A stretch of DNA of 64,000 nt from contig VFGY01000037.1 of assembly GCA_009392195.1 (NCBI GenBank), positions 124,001 to 188,000 of the forward strand. The letters are read 5' to 3'. Shown here piece by piece: positions 54,632 to 63,530 of the stretch; the stretch's first letter is position 1; the number at the start of each line of letters is the position of its first letter. Source of the stretch: SAR202 cluster bacterium (GTDB taxonomy: Bacteria > Chloroflexota > Dehalococcoidia > Lucifugimonadales > OSU-TB39). The translations under genes were made by a program, and so were the position numbers. Under the pieces are notes generated by a model, which was given only the letters and a program-made list of their open reading frames with translations, was not told where the DNA came from and ran no database searches.

Positions 54632-55525
54632 ATGACTACAAGTCAAATCGGGTTTGTTGGTTTGGGAATAATGGGCAAGCCAATGGCTAAAAATCTTATC
54701 GATTCTGGATACTCATTAACAGTTTTTGACATAAACCAAAAAGCTGTTGATGAACTTGTGACATATGGATGCATCAAAGCAAATTCAGGAAAAGAAGTAT
54801 CTGAATCAAGTAAATACATAATCACTATGGTTCCTGATTCAGCAGACTCAGAGAAGGCGATATTAGGAGATAATGGAGTACTTGAAGGAACGTCTAAAGA
54901 TAAAACAATAATCGACATGAGCTCAATCGCTCCGGGAATGTCTCAAAAAATCGCAAAGATGTGCGAGGCAAATAACGTCAATTTCTTAGATGCTCCGGTT
55001 AGTGGTGGTGAACCAAAAGCTATCGATGGTAGCTTGGCGATAATGGTAGGTGGCAAAGAAAATATATTTACACGATGTAAACCTATATTTGAAGTTTTGG
55101 GCAGTAGCGTAGTGCTATGCGGAGACTACGGTGCAGGAAACACTACCAAACTAGCAAATCAAATAATAGTTGCAGCGAATATCGAAGCTGTTTCAGAAGC
55201 CCTTGTTTTAGCAAAAAAAGCGGGGCTAGATCCCAATACGGTATTCAACGCAATAAAAGGTGGCCTTGCTGGAAGTACTGTACTGGACGCAAAAGCACCT
55301 ATGATGATAGCCGGCGATTTCAACCCCGGTTTTAGAATAAAATTACACCAAAAAGATTTACATAATGCCTTGCTAACCGGTAAAGATTTAGGAGTTCCTC
55401 TACCGGTCACTAGTTTGATACAACAAATGATTGGTTCTTTGATGAATAAGGGGAAAGGAGAACTTGACCATTCTGCTATAGCAAATTTTCTAGAAGATTT
55501 AGCCCAAATCAACATAAAAGAGTAA
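54632..55525 (+). CDS. 3-hydroxyisobutyrate/tartronate-semialdehyde dehydrogenase family
   Basis: 297 residues. GFVGLGIMGKPMAKNLI is the NAD(P) site, DAPVSGGEPKA the substrate loop, and the catalytic Lys is in GNTTKLANQII (K...N). The family interconverts beta-hydroxyacids and semialdehydes; GarR-type (tartronate semialdehyde) or HIBADH-type cannot be separated by eye. Strong RBS AAGGAG. Followed 18 nt later by an NHL propeller, with a convergent aldehyde dehydrogenase, perhaps a small oxidation module. Confidence 0.9.
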   Translation: MTTSQIGFVGLGIMGKPMAKNLIDSGYSLTVFDINQKAVDELVTYGCIKANSGKEVSESSKYIITMVPDSADSEKAILGDNGVLEGTSKDKTIIDMSSIAPGMSQKIAKMCEANNVNFLDAPVSGGEPKAIDGSLAIMVGGKENIFTRCKPIFEVLGSSVVLCGDYGAGNTTKLANQIIVAANIEAVSEALVLAKKAGLDPNTVFNAIKGGLAGSTVLDAKAPMMIAGDFNPGFRIKLHQKDLHNALLTGKDLGVPLPVTSLIQQMIGSLMNKGKGELDHSAIANFLEDLAQINIKE

Positions 55526-55543
55526 TCTGATGAAGGAGATGTC

Positions 55544-56506
55544 ATGGGAGAAAACATAATCGTTGGTTCAGGCGAATTTAGGTATAAAATAAACGAGAAT
55601 TGGGAAAATTTACCCAATGGTTTTAGCTGGAAAGAAACCGCAGGGGTGATAGCTGATAATAATGATGACATTTATGTGTTTAATAGAGGCGTCCACCCAA
55701 TAATTATTTTCGATCGCTTAGGCAATTTCAAATCTTCTTGGGGAGAAAACATTTTCACGAGACCACACGGTTTAACTTTGGCACCAGACAACACCATTTT
55801 CTGCGCCGATGATGGAGACCATACAATTCGCAAATGTACTCTTGAAGGAAAAGTATTAATGACACTTGGTAACCCTGGCAACGCATCGCAATATCAAAGC
55901 GGACATCCTTTTCATCGACCCACAGATATTGCCTTCGACCCCTTTACTCACGAAATATATGTGTCAGATGGATATGGGAATTCAAAAGTGCATAAGTACA
56001 GCCCAGATGGAAAATTGCTATTTTCTTGGGGAGAACCTGGAACGGACCCCGGGCAATTCAATATTGTACATAATATAGCAACTGATAAAGAAGGTTATGT
56101 ATATGTCGCAGATAGAGAAAATCACAGGATACAAATATTTGATAAAAACGGCAAATATCAAACTCAATGGAATAATTTACATCGGCCATGCGCACTATAT
56201 ATAAGTAAAGAACAACTCGTTTATATAGGAGAACTTGGCAGTGGATTATCTGTTAATCGCAATATGCCGAATATCGGACCAAGGATTACTATATTGAATA
56301 CAAAAGGAGTTAAATTAGCTACATTAGGGTCTCTAGGCTTTGGATTACAACCAGGGCAATTTATTGCTCCCCATGGCATATCGATAGATTCAAAAAATGA
56401 TTTGTATTTATCTGAAGTTTCTTGGACTAATTTAAAGTCTCTGGGTTGCGAGGAAGAAAATGTCCGCAGTTTTCAAAAGCTTGAAATTCTTAAAAGTAAT
56501 TTATAA
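55544..56506 (+). CDS. NHL-repeat beta-propeller protein
   Basis: 320 residues, no signal peptide seen. Repeats: IYVFNRGVHPIIIFDRLGNF, DNTIFCADDGDHTIRKCTLEGK, THEIYVSDGYGNSKVHKYSPDGK, GYVYVADRENHRIQIFDKNGK and NDLYLSEVSW; about six blades, each with a D/E-G...I-F pattern. Relatives include peptidyl-glycine lyase-like and 6-bladed hydrolases with a metal centre. Located directly after the HIBADH gene with AAGGAG. Activity unknown. Confidence 0.85.
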   Translation: MGENIIVGSGEFRYKINENWENLPNGFSWKETAGVIADNNDDIYVFNRGVHPIIIFDRLGNFKSSWGENIFTRPHGLTLAPDNTIFCADDGDHTIRKCTLEGKVLMTLGNPGNASQYQSGHPFHRPTDIAFDPFTHEIYVSDGYGNSKVHKYSPDGKLLFSWGEPGTDPGQFNIVHNIATDKEGYVYVADRENHRIQIFDKNGKYQTQWNNLHRPCALYISKEQLVYIGELGSGLSVNRNMPNIGPRITILNTKGVKLATLGSLGFGLQPGQFIAPHGISIDSKNDLYLSEVSWTNLKSLGCEEENVRSFQKLEILKSNL

Positions 56507-56517
56507 AACTTTAAGTT

Positions 56518-57972
56518 CTAATGACTGATATAAACACTAACTATTTCAGTGAAAAATTCTATCGCTTCTAATCCCTGTTCGCGATTACCAATTCCAGATG
56601 ATTTTATTCCCCCAAATGGCATATGTACTTCCCCACCCAGAGTTGGTGAATTAACATGGATTATTCCGGTTTCTATTTGTTCAATATAAGTAAAAGCCTT
56701 ATGGATATTTTCCGTATAAATGGAAGACGAAAGTCCAAATTCACTATCATTAGAAATAGCAATAGCCTGGTCTATATCTTGGCATTTAAATATCGTTAAC
56801 ACTGGTCCAAAGATTTCTTCTTTTGCTATCCTCATATTTGTTTCCACATCTTTAAATATAGTAGGTTCAAAAAAATATCCATCCTCATAACCTTTGTCCA
56901 CAATCTTCTTTCCGCCAGTTAAAAGGGTTGCACCTTCATTTATACCTATATCTACATATTCTTGAATTTGGTTGAGTTGCTGCCTACTTGCCAGGCAACT
57001 CATGTCTGATTCTCTATTTAATCCAGGTCCTACAGAAATCTTCCTGGTTTCTGACACTAGTCCTTTTACAAAGTCATCAAAAACGTTTTGGTGAATTATT
57101 GCTCTACTTGTAGCAGTACACCTCTGTCCTGAAGAACCAAATGCTCCTTGCAAAATAGATTCTTGAGCCTTCTCAAGATTACCGTCATCCATTACAATAA
57201 CGGCATTTTTACCTCCCATTTCACATTGCACCTTAGACAGTGATTTAGAAGCCATATTGTAAATTTCTGTACCCACTTCAGTAGAACCCGTAAAGGATAT
57301 GCCTTTTACAATCTCATTTTCTACAAAAGAACTACCTATCTCTGAACTAGAACCGGTTACTACATTTAAAACACCTTTTGGCAATCCTGCTTGTTCAAAA
57401 ATTTCGACTAACTTTATCGCAGTAATTGGAGTAGAGAAAGCAGGTTTAAATAGCACAGTATTTCCACATACCAAGGCAGGAGCAATTTTCCAAGCAGGTA
57501 TAGCTAGAGGAAAATTCCATGGAGTTATTACAGAAACTACTCCTAAAGGTTTCCTATATGTATAATCCAAAGTGCCTTGCGATTCTGAAGGAGCTGTATA
57601 TCCGTGCATCCTTCTTCCTTCTCCTGCCATAAATTCAATTACTGCCAATGACCTCTTTACCTCTGCCTCCGAATCACCTATACATTTACCTTCCTCTAGC
57701 GTGATGCTCTCTGCTAGCTCATCAAACCTATTTTGTATTATACGGTGCGCTTTGAATAAAATATCTGCTCTTTGAGGTGCAGGCGTCTCACTCCATGTTT
57801 TTGAAGATTGGCGAGCAGCTTCAATCGCTTCGGCTACATCCAAATCACTTGAATATTGCACGCTACCTATTTTTTCTTTAGTATTTGCAGGATTATAGAT
57901 AGCATATGATTTTTTCGATTTACAGGTTTTCCATTCACCGTTTACATAGTTCTTATATAAAATGTTAGTCAT
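56518..57972 (-). CDS. Aldehyde dehydrogenase (succinate/ketoglutarate semialdehyde type)
   Basis: 484 residues. VTPWNFPLAIPAWKIAPAL (active-site Asn), FTGSTEVGTEIY (cofactor), ECMGGK as CEMGGKNAVIV (general base Glu), and the catalytic Cys in GSSGQRCTATSRA; EEIFGPVLTIF closes. Looks closest to the semialdehyde branch that includes 2-oxoglutarate semialdehyde and succinate semialdehyde enzymes. Convergent to the HIBADH-NHL pair. ATG 57970-57972. Confidence 0.9.
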   Translation of the reverse strand: MTNILYKNYVNGEWKTCKSKKSYAIYNPANTKEKIGSVQYSSDLDVAEAIEAARQSSKTWSETPAPQRADILFKAHRIIQNRFDELAESITLEEGKCIGDSEAEVKRSLAVIEFMAGEGRRMHGYTAPSESQGTLDYTYRKPLGVVSVITPWNFPLAIPAWKIAPALVCGNTVLFKPAFSTPITAIKLVEIFEQAGLPKGVLNVVTGSSSEIGSSFVENEIVKGISFTGSTEVGTEIYNMASKSLSKVQCEMGGKNAVIVMDDGNLEKAQESILQGAFGSSGQRCTATSRAIIHQNVFDDFVKGLVSETRKISVGPGLNRESDMSCLASRQQLNQIQEYVDIGINEGATLLTGGKKIVDKGYEDGYFFEPTIFKDVETNMRIAKEEIFGPVLTIFKCQDIDQAIAISNDSEFGLSSSIYTENIHKAFTYIEQIETGIIHVNSPTLGGEVHMPFGGIKSSGIGNREQGLEAIEFFTEIVSVYISH

Positions 57973-58134
57973 TTGGTTACCACTTTAATTTTTTGTTTCA
58001 AATAAGATGCAATAATACAAAAATTATTTCCAACAAGCTACAATAATTGCATCTGAAAATCCGATTCAAAAATGGTTTATATATTGACGTTACAAGTGCA
58101 TAAACCCTAAAGAGCAGTATATATGTAGAGATTG

Positions 58135-58158
58135 ACTAGCATGTAATTCCATGCTAGT
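58135..58158. repeat. 9-bp inverted repeat before the T-box
   Basis: Perfect arms ACTAGCATG and CATGCTAGT with a 6-nt loop (TAATTC). It lies before the T-box stem I, so it may be an operator, a terminator-like stem of the ALDH side, or an extra 5' stem of the leader. Confidence 0.5.
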
Positions 58159-58165
58159 GTTAATT

Positions 58166-58420
58166 TATATGTGAAGAAATACAGGCTGAGAAGGGGAGTA
58201 GTAAAGGATACAATTTACAGAGAGTTGGAACTAGTGAAACCCAGCATTATCCTTGAACTCGCCCCAGAGCTCCCTATTTGAACCAGATAAATCAAGTAAA
58301 GTAGGGCGGTTAGGCCCCGTAATAAGGCCAAGACAAGAGGTCGCTTAAAAATAGCGGCAATTTGGGTGGTACCGCGAGATTAACATGATCCCGTCCCGAA
58401 AGGACGGGTTTATTTTTTTT
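58166..58420 (+). promoter_or_regulatory. T-box riboswitch leader, leucine specifier, for ilvB operon
   Basis: Stem I: GGGG (58193-58196) with CCCC (58262-58265), AAGGATA with TATCCTT, the E-loop AGTAGTA opposite GAA-CTC-G. The specifier is CTC (58258-58260), a Leu codon. The distal AG-bulge AGAGAG is at 58218-58224. The T-box GGGTGGTACCGCG is at 58364-58376 with UGGU, whose last base fits the A discriminator of tRNA-Leu. The terminator (below) competes. Uncharged tRNA-Leu would let transcription into ilvB-ilvN-ilvC-leuA. About 80 nt before ilvB; the rest of 57973-58165 has no gene. Confidence 0.9.
58390..58420 (+). terminator. T-box terminator hairpin
   Basis: Stem CCCGTCC / GGACGGG (58390-58396, 58402-58408), loop CGAAA, then TTTATTTTTTTT. 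It forms when the T-box antiterminator is not stabilised by uncharged tRNA. Confidence 0.9.
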
Positions 58421-58466
58421 AAGAGGATATACAAATATAATGATTTATGAAGGAGACCGATAGTTC

Positions 58467-60173
58467 ATGAAACTTACAGGTGCTCAACTAGTTTGCGAAA
58501 GTTTAATGAAAGAGGGAGTTGATACCATATTCGGCTTGCCTGGCGGAGCTATATTGCCTCTTTACCAAACATTGCCTGAATATACTCAATTGAAGCATAT
58601 CTTGGTTCGCCACGAACAAGGAGCTGCTCATGCAGCAGATGGCTATGCAAGAGTAACAGGCAAAGCTGGTGTTGCATGGGCCACATCGGGTCCGGGAGCC
58701 ACTAACTTAATAACAGGTATTGCAACTGCACAAATGGATTCAGTACCCATGGTTGTTATTACCGGACAAGTATCTCGTGCCTCGATAGGTAGCGATGCCT
58801 TTCAGGAAACAGATACAACAGGAATTTCGTTACCAGTAACCAAACATAACTACTTGGTAATGGACGCAGCAGATATTCCAATGATAATAAAAGAAGCCTT
58901 TCATATTGCTACTACAGGACGACCCAGTCCAGTTCTTGTAGACATACCCAAAGATGTTTTTACAGAAGAAGTAGAATATCCCGATGGGCTTATATATCCA
59001 GAATCTCTTAACTTGCCCGGGTATAAACCTTCAGTTGCTGGAAATATTGGTCAAATCAAAAAAGCCGCTAAGCTAATAAATAAATCGGCTAAGCCCGTAA
59101 TTTTAGCCGGTCACGGGATTATTTTTTCTGGCGCATATAATGAACTTAAAACCCTTGCCGAAAAAGCCCAAATCCCGGTTATCACAACTCTTCTTGGAAT
59201 AAGTTCCTTCCCTGAGGACCATGTTTTAAGTGTTGGCATGCCTGGCATGCATGGAGTTGCTTACGCTAGCTTGGCCATAGAAAAAGCCGATCTTCTGATA
59301 GCTTTAGGCATGCGATTTGACGACAGAATCACCGGAAAACCAAGCGAGTTTGCCAAAGCATCTCGAAAAATACATGTCGATATAGACCCTTCTGAAATCG
59401 GGAAAAATGTTCCGGTTGACGTACCGATTGTTGGTGACATTAAAAACGTCTTAGAAAAACTTAACCAATATGTTGAATCAAATACCCATGTTGAATGGAT
59501 ACAAAATATTGAACAACTAAAATCAGACCACCCTTCACTAGAAATAAGGGAAACAGACAAATTACTGCCTCAATATATAATTCGAGAATTATCTGAAGCA
59601 ACTAAAGGTAAGGCAATAATGGTAACTGGGGTTGGCCAGCATCAAATGTGGGCAGCCCAACATTATACGTATACTGAACCTAGAAGTTGGATTACTTCTG
59701 GGGGCTCTGGGGCAATGGGCTACGAAGTTCCAGGAGCTATGGGGGCGCAAGTAGGAAACCCTGATAGAGTTGTATGGTCCATAGCGGGAGACGGCGGATT
59801 CCAGATGACCATGTCTGAACTCGCTACATTGGTGGAAAATAAAATCCCTGTTAAATTTGCTATTATTAACAACAACGTTTTAGGCATGGTTAGGCAGTGG
59901 CAAGAATTCTTTTACGATAAATCATACGTCGCTACTACTTATACCAACAATCCTGATTTCGTCAAACTCGCAGAAGCTTTTGGAATGCTTGGAATAAGAG
60001 TAACTTCCAAAAATCAGGTTAGGTCTTCCATAGAGAAAGCAATGGAACATGATGGTCCTGCCTTAATCGACTTCGTGGTTGAAGAAGAGGAAAATGTATA
60101 TCCAATGATTCCAGCTGGCCAAACTATTGAAAATCTCATAGAGGAACCAGCCAATGAGGAAATCAAAACATGA
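58467..60173 (+). CDS. ilvB: Acetolactate synthase large subunit
   Basis: 568 residues. Condenses two pyruvates, or pyruvate with 2-oxobutyrate, on thiamine diphosphate. GLPGGAILPLYQ at the N-terminus, RHEQGAAHAADGYARVTGK (catalytic Glu), a FAD-binding middle domain, and the ThDP motif GDGGFQMTMSELATLVENKIPVK ... NNNVLGMVRQWQ. ATG with AAGGAG about 11 nt upstream. Overlaps ilvN by 4 nt and is controlled by the leucine T-box. Confidence 0.98.
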   Translation: MKLTGAQLVCESLMKEGVDTIFGLPGGAILPLYQTLPEYTQLKHILVRHEQGAAHAADGYARVTGKAGVAWATSGPGATNLITGIATAQMDSVPMVVITGQVSRASIGSDAFQETDTTGISLPVTKHNYLVMDAADIPMIIKEAFHIATTGRPSPVLVDIPKDVFTEEVEYPDGLIYPESLNLPGYKPSVAGNIGQIKKAAKLINKSAKPVILAGHGIIFSGAYNELKTLAEKAQIPVITTLLGISSFPEDHVLSVGMPGMHGVAYASLAIEKADLLIALGMRFDDRITGKPSEFAKASRKIHVDIDPSEIGKNVPVDVPIVGDIKNVLEKLNQYVESNTHVEWIQNIEQLKSDHPSLEIRETDKLLPQYIIRELSEATKGKAIMVTGVGQHQMWAAQHYTYTEPRSWITSGGSGAMGYEVPGAMGAQVGNPDRVVWSIAGDGGFQMTMSELATLVENKIPVKFAIINNNVLGMVRQWQEFFYDKSYVATTYTNNPDFVKLAEAFGMLGIRVTSKNQVRSSIEKAMEHDGPALIDFVVEEEENVYPMIPAGQTIENLIEEPANEEIKT

Positions 60174-60736
60174 GTATTAACCAAAATAATCGACATACAA
60201 TAACCGCCTTAGTACAAGACAAGCCCGGGGTGCTCAACAGACTCTCCAGCATGTTTAGAAGGCGTGGATTCAACATATCCAGCTTAGCTGTCGGTAAAAG
60301 CGAAGACGAGTCATTGTCAAGGATGACCTTCGTGGTTGATGGAAACGATAAAGTGGTAGAGCAAGTTACTAAACACTTAAATAAATTGATCGATGTTATT
60401 AAAGTAAGTGATATTTCTCAAGAAAATATCGTTTCCCGAGAATTGGCTTTAATTCGGGTCAAAACTGATAGTGGAAATCGAAGTGAAGTGATGCAAATAG
60501 CTTCGACTTTCAGAACTAATATTGTAGATATATCGCTAGACTCTTTAATTATTGAAGTAAGCGGCAATGAAGATAAAATCAACTCATTGCACGAAGTTCT
60601 TAAAGGGTTTGGTGTAATTGAAATTATGCGTACCGGAACCATTGCTCTGAATCGAGGGGTTCAGCCCACCAGACCAGTAGTTTCACACAATATAAAATAC
60701 AAACACGAAAACTGGGAAGAAGCCTCATCAGTATAA
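60170..60736 (+). CDS. ilvN: Acetolactate synthase small (regulatory) subunit
   Basis: 188 residues. Two ACT-like halves: TALVQDKPGVLNRLSSMFRRRGFNISSLAVG (the valine-binding ACT domain) and a C-terminal domain (ELALIRVKTDSGNRSEVMQIASTFR... EIMRTGTIALNRG). Binds valine for feedback inhibition and stimulates IlvB. Overlaps the ilvB stop by 4 nt. Confidence 0.96.
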   Translation: MSINQNNRHTITALVQDKPGVLNRLSSMFRRRGFNISSLAVGKSEDESLSRMTFVVDGNDKVVEQVTKHLNKLIDVIKVSDISQENIVSRELALIRVKTDSGNRSEVMQIASTFRTNIVDISLDSLIIEVSGNEDKINSLHEVLKGFGVIEIMRTGTIALNRGVQPTRPVVSHNIKYKHENWEEASSV

Positions 60737-60782
60737 ATTAAATAAATATCTTAATTTAGATATAACACAGGAGTTAACATAA

Positions 60783-61781
60783 ATGGCTGAAATGTATTAT
60801 GAAGAAGATGCTGATTTATCTCTTATAAAGGATAAAACCATTGGTATCATTGGCTATGGTAGCCAAGGACATGCACATGCCCTCAACCTTAAAGATTCTG
60901 GCTTAAACGTTCAAATTGGACTCTATGAAGGAAGCAAAAGTTGGGCTGTCGCAGAAAAAGATGGTTTTACAGTTAAAACCGCATCTGAAGTTGCAAAAGA
61001 TTCTGACATAATAATGCTACTTCTTCATGACCATTCAATGGCATCGGTTTATAAAGAATCAATTGAACCTAATTTATCATCAGGAAACACTTTAATGTTT
61101 GCCCATGGCTTCAATATACACTACAAAACCATTACACCTCCTAAAAACATTGATGTTTCCATGATTGCACCAAAGGCTCCAGGTCATAGAGTTCGTGAGG
61201 TGTTTGTGAAGGGAGGAGGAGTTCCTGGACTAATTGCCGTGCATAATGATGCTTCAGGGAAAGCCCACTCAACGGGACTAGCATACTCCAGAGGAATAGG
61301 ATGTACAAGGGCAGGAGTATTAGACACAACTTTCAAAGAAGAAACGGAAACTGATTTATTTGGCGAACAAGCCGTTTTATGCGGGGGAGTCACACAATTA
61401 GTAAAAGCAGCTTTTGAAACACTAGTAGAAGCTGGGTACCAACCAGAATCAGCCTATTTTGAATGCCTCCACGAATTAAAACTCATTGTAGACCTACTAT
61501 ATCAAGGTGGAATGGAATATATGAGATATTCTGTAAGTGATACTGCTGAATACGGAGATTATTCAAGAGGTCCAGTAGTAGTTGATGATCACGTCAAACA
61601 AAACATGAAGAAAGTCCTCAGCGACATCCAAGATGGGTCTTTTGCAAAAGAATGGATAAGTGAAAATGATGAAGGACGACATAAATTTAACCAACTAAGG
61701 AAAGAGAACACTACTCACCCAATAGAAGCAATAGGGAAAGAACTTAGAGAAATGATGCCTTTCTTAAAAGAATCCGATTAG
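60783..61781 (+). CDS. ilvC: Ketol-acid reductoisomerase, class I
   Basis: Isomerises and reduces acetolactate to dihydroxyisovalerate. 332 residues, class [14 protein letters not shown] is the nucleotide motif; [28 protein letters not shown] (metal-binding Asp/Glu) and [12 protein letters not shown] follow. The cofactor loop is GLYEGSKSW (46-54), where many NADPH enzymes have an Arg in place of Tyr48/Glu49. 46 nt after ilvN. Confidence 0.97.
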   Translation: MAEMYYEEDADLSLIKDKTIGIIGYGSQGHAHALNLKDSGLNVQIGLYEGSKSWAVAEKDGFTVKTASEVAKDSDIIMLLLHDHSMASVYKESIEPNLSSGNTLMFAHGFNIHYKTITPPKNIDVSMIAPKAPGHRVREVFVKGGGVPGLIAVHNDASGKAHSTGLAYSRGIGCTRAGVLDTTFKEETETDLFGEQAVLCGGVTQLVKAAFETLVEAGYQPESAYFECLHELKLIVDLLYQGGMEYMRYSVSDTAEYGDYSRGPVVVDDHVKQNMKKVLSDIQDGSFAKEWISENDEGRHKFNQLRKENTTHPIEAIGKELREMMPFLKESD

Positions 61782-61846
61782 TCTGTATACCTTCTCTCTC
61801 ACTCAGATTTCGACTGATTTCAAGCCGGTAATCGAAGGAGTTACAA

Positions 61847-63370
61847 ATGACAAACGAAAAAGTGCTAATATTTGACACTACTCTAAGAGATGGAGAGCAG
61901 TCAGCTGGTATAGGCCTAACGGTTGAAGAAAAGCTGGTTGTTGCTAAACAATTGGAGAGACTAGGAGTCGATATTATCGAGGCGGGGTTTGCTGCAAGCA
62001 GCCCTGGCGATCATGAAGCAATAACAACAATAGCTCGTGAAGTAAAAACTCCAATTATTGCGTCTTTGGCAAGATGTGTCGAAAATGATATAGACCTAGC
62101 TTGGGAAGCTCTTAAAAAAGCTGCTAGGCCGAGAATACATACGTTCATTTCTAGCTCAGACGTTCATTTAATGGACATACTGAACAAAGACCCCGAACAA
62201 GTACTGACAATGGCTGTAAAATCCGTAGAAAAAGCCAAAAAGCATTGTGACGATGTAGAATTTTCCCCCATGGACGCAACTAGGACAGATCTTGAATATT
62301 TATATAGATTGATAGAGGCGACTATTGAAGCTGGCGCTACAACAATAAATGTTCCTGACACTGTAGGATATACTATCCCGTCTGAATTCCGGAAAAGAAT
62401 CGAATTAATTAAAGACAATGTTCCCAACATTGATAAGGCAGTATTAAGCGTTCATTGTCATAATGACTTGGGCAATGCAGCTGCTAATAGTATTGCAGCT
62501 GTTGAGGCTGGAGCACGGCAGGTAGAAGGATGTATAAATGGCCTTGGAGAACGTGCCGGTAATGCATCCCTTGAAGAAGTAATCATGACGATCCATACTA
62601 GAGAGGATATTTTCGGTTTAACTACTAACGTAGACACAACCGAAATTTATCCCACTAGTCGCCTGGTAAGCGACATAACTGGATTTATAGTACAACCCAA
62701 TAAAGCCATAGTAGGAGCAAACGCCTTTAGGCATGCATCTGGCATACACCAAGATGGAATAATTAAACAAAGAACTACATTTGAAATTATGGACCCTCAG
62801 GTAGTAGGCTGGTCCAGTAACTCTCTTGTTTTGGGCAAATTAAGCGGTAGGGCAGGTTTAAAATCTAGATTGGAACAACTAGGATATAGCCCTGATGATA
62901 CTGAGTTGAATCAAATATTTGACGCTTTCAAAGAATTGGCTGATGCAAAACGAGAAATTACAGATGCGGATCTTATTTCATTGATGTCAAGCCACCGGAG
63001 ACATGTCGACATCAAAGAATCTTATAAACTAGATCATGTCCAAGTAACTTGTGGCGACCAACAAATTCCAACTGCTACAGTAACTATCTTGTTTCCGGAT
63101 GATAAGCTAGTAACTGATGCGTCAACGGGAACAGGGCCTGTTGATGCTGTTTACAAAGCCATCAACAGGATAATAGAAATCCCAAATTCTCTAACAGAAT
63201 TTAGAGTTGATTCAGTTACAGAAGGGATCGACGCTCTTGGGGACGTTACTATTCGAATAAAAAATGATGATGGAACCTTCGTTGGAAGAGGCTCAGATAC
63301 AGATATCATTGTTGCGAGTGCTAAAGCATATATGAACGCTCTAAATCGCGCATGTGTGGCTTCCCAATAA
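61847..63370 (+). CDS. leuA: 2-isopropylmalate synthase
   Basis: 507 residues. Makes isopropylmalate from ketoisovalerate and acetyl-CoA, first step of leucine synthesis. Catalytic domain: DTTLRDGEQSAGIGL (metal site), HCHNDLGNAAANSIAAVEAGA (His-x-His), ASGIHQDGIIK in the linker. The C-terminal LeuA allosteric domain is present, so leucine feedback is likely as well as T-box control. Ketoisovalerate also serves PanB. 65 nt after ilvC; leuB/leuCD and ilvD are not in view. Confidence 0.97.
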   Translation: MTNEKVLIFDTTLRDGEQSAGIGLTVEEKLVVAKQLERLGVDIIEAGFAASSPGDHEAITTIAREVKTPIIASLARCVENDIDLAWEALKKAARPRIHTFISSSDVHLMDILNKDPEQVLTMAVKSVEKAKKHCDDVEFSPMDATRTDLEYLYRLIEATIEAGATTINVPDTVGYTIPSEFRKRIELIKDNVPNIDKAVLSVHCHNDLGNAAANSIAAVEAGARQVEGCINGLGERAGNASLEEVIMTIHTREDIFGLTTNVDTTEIYPTSRLVSDITGFIVQPNKAIVGANAFRHASGIHQDGIIKQRTTFEIMDPQVVGWSSNSLVLGKLSGRAGLKSRLEQLGYSPDDTELNQIFDAFKELADAKREITDADLISLMSSHRRHVDIKESYKLDHVQVTCGDQQIPTATVTILFPDDKLVTDASTGTGPVDAVYKAINRIIEIPNSLTEFRVDSVTEGIDALGDVTIRIKNDDGTFVGRGSDTDIIVASAKAYMNALNRACVASQ

Positions 63371-63530
63371 CAAAATATATGCTCTGTAAAGTTCATGTTT
63401 ATTGGATGCCTGCCATCATCTGTTATATTTTGTGACAAAATTCAAAAAAGCTAGTATTTTATTTTCTTGATATTTATACTTTAATTTAATTGATTAGAAA
63501 TTAATTTATCTACTCTAAAAGGAGTATGCT

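Noticed and set aside
63370-63433. 10-bp inverted repeat after leuA as terminator
   Set aside because: Arms are pure AT-rich sequence 44 nt apart without a T-tract; probably chance.
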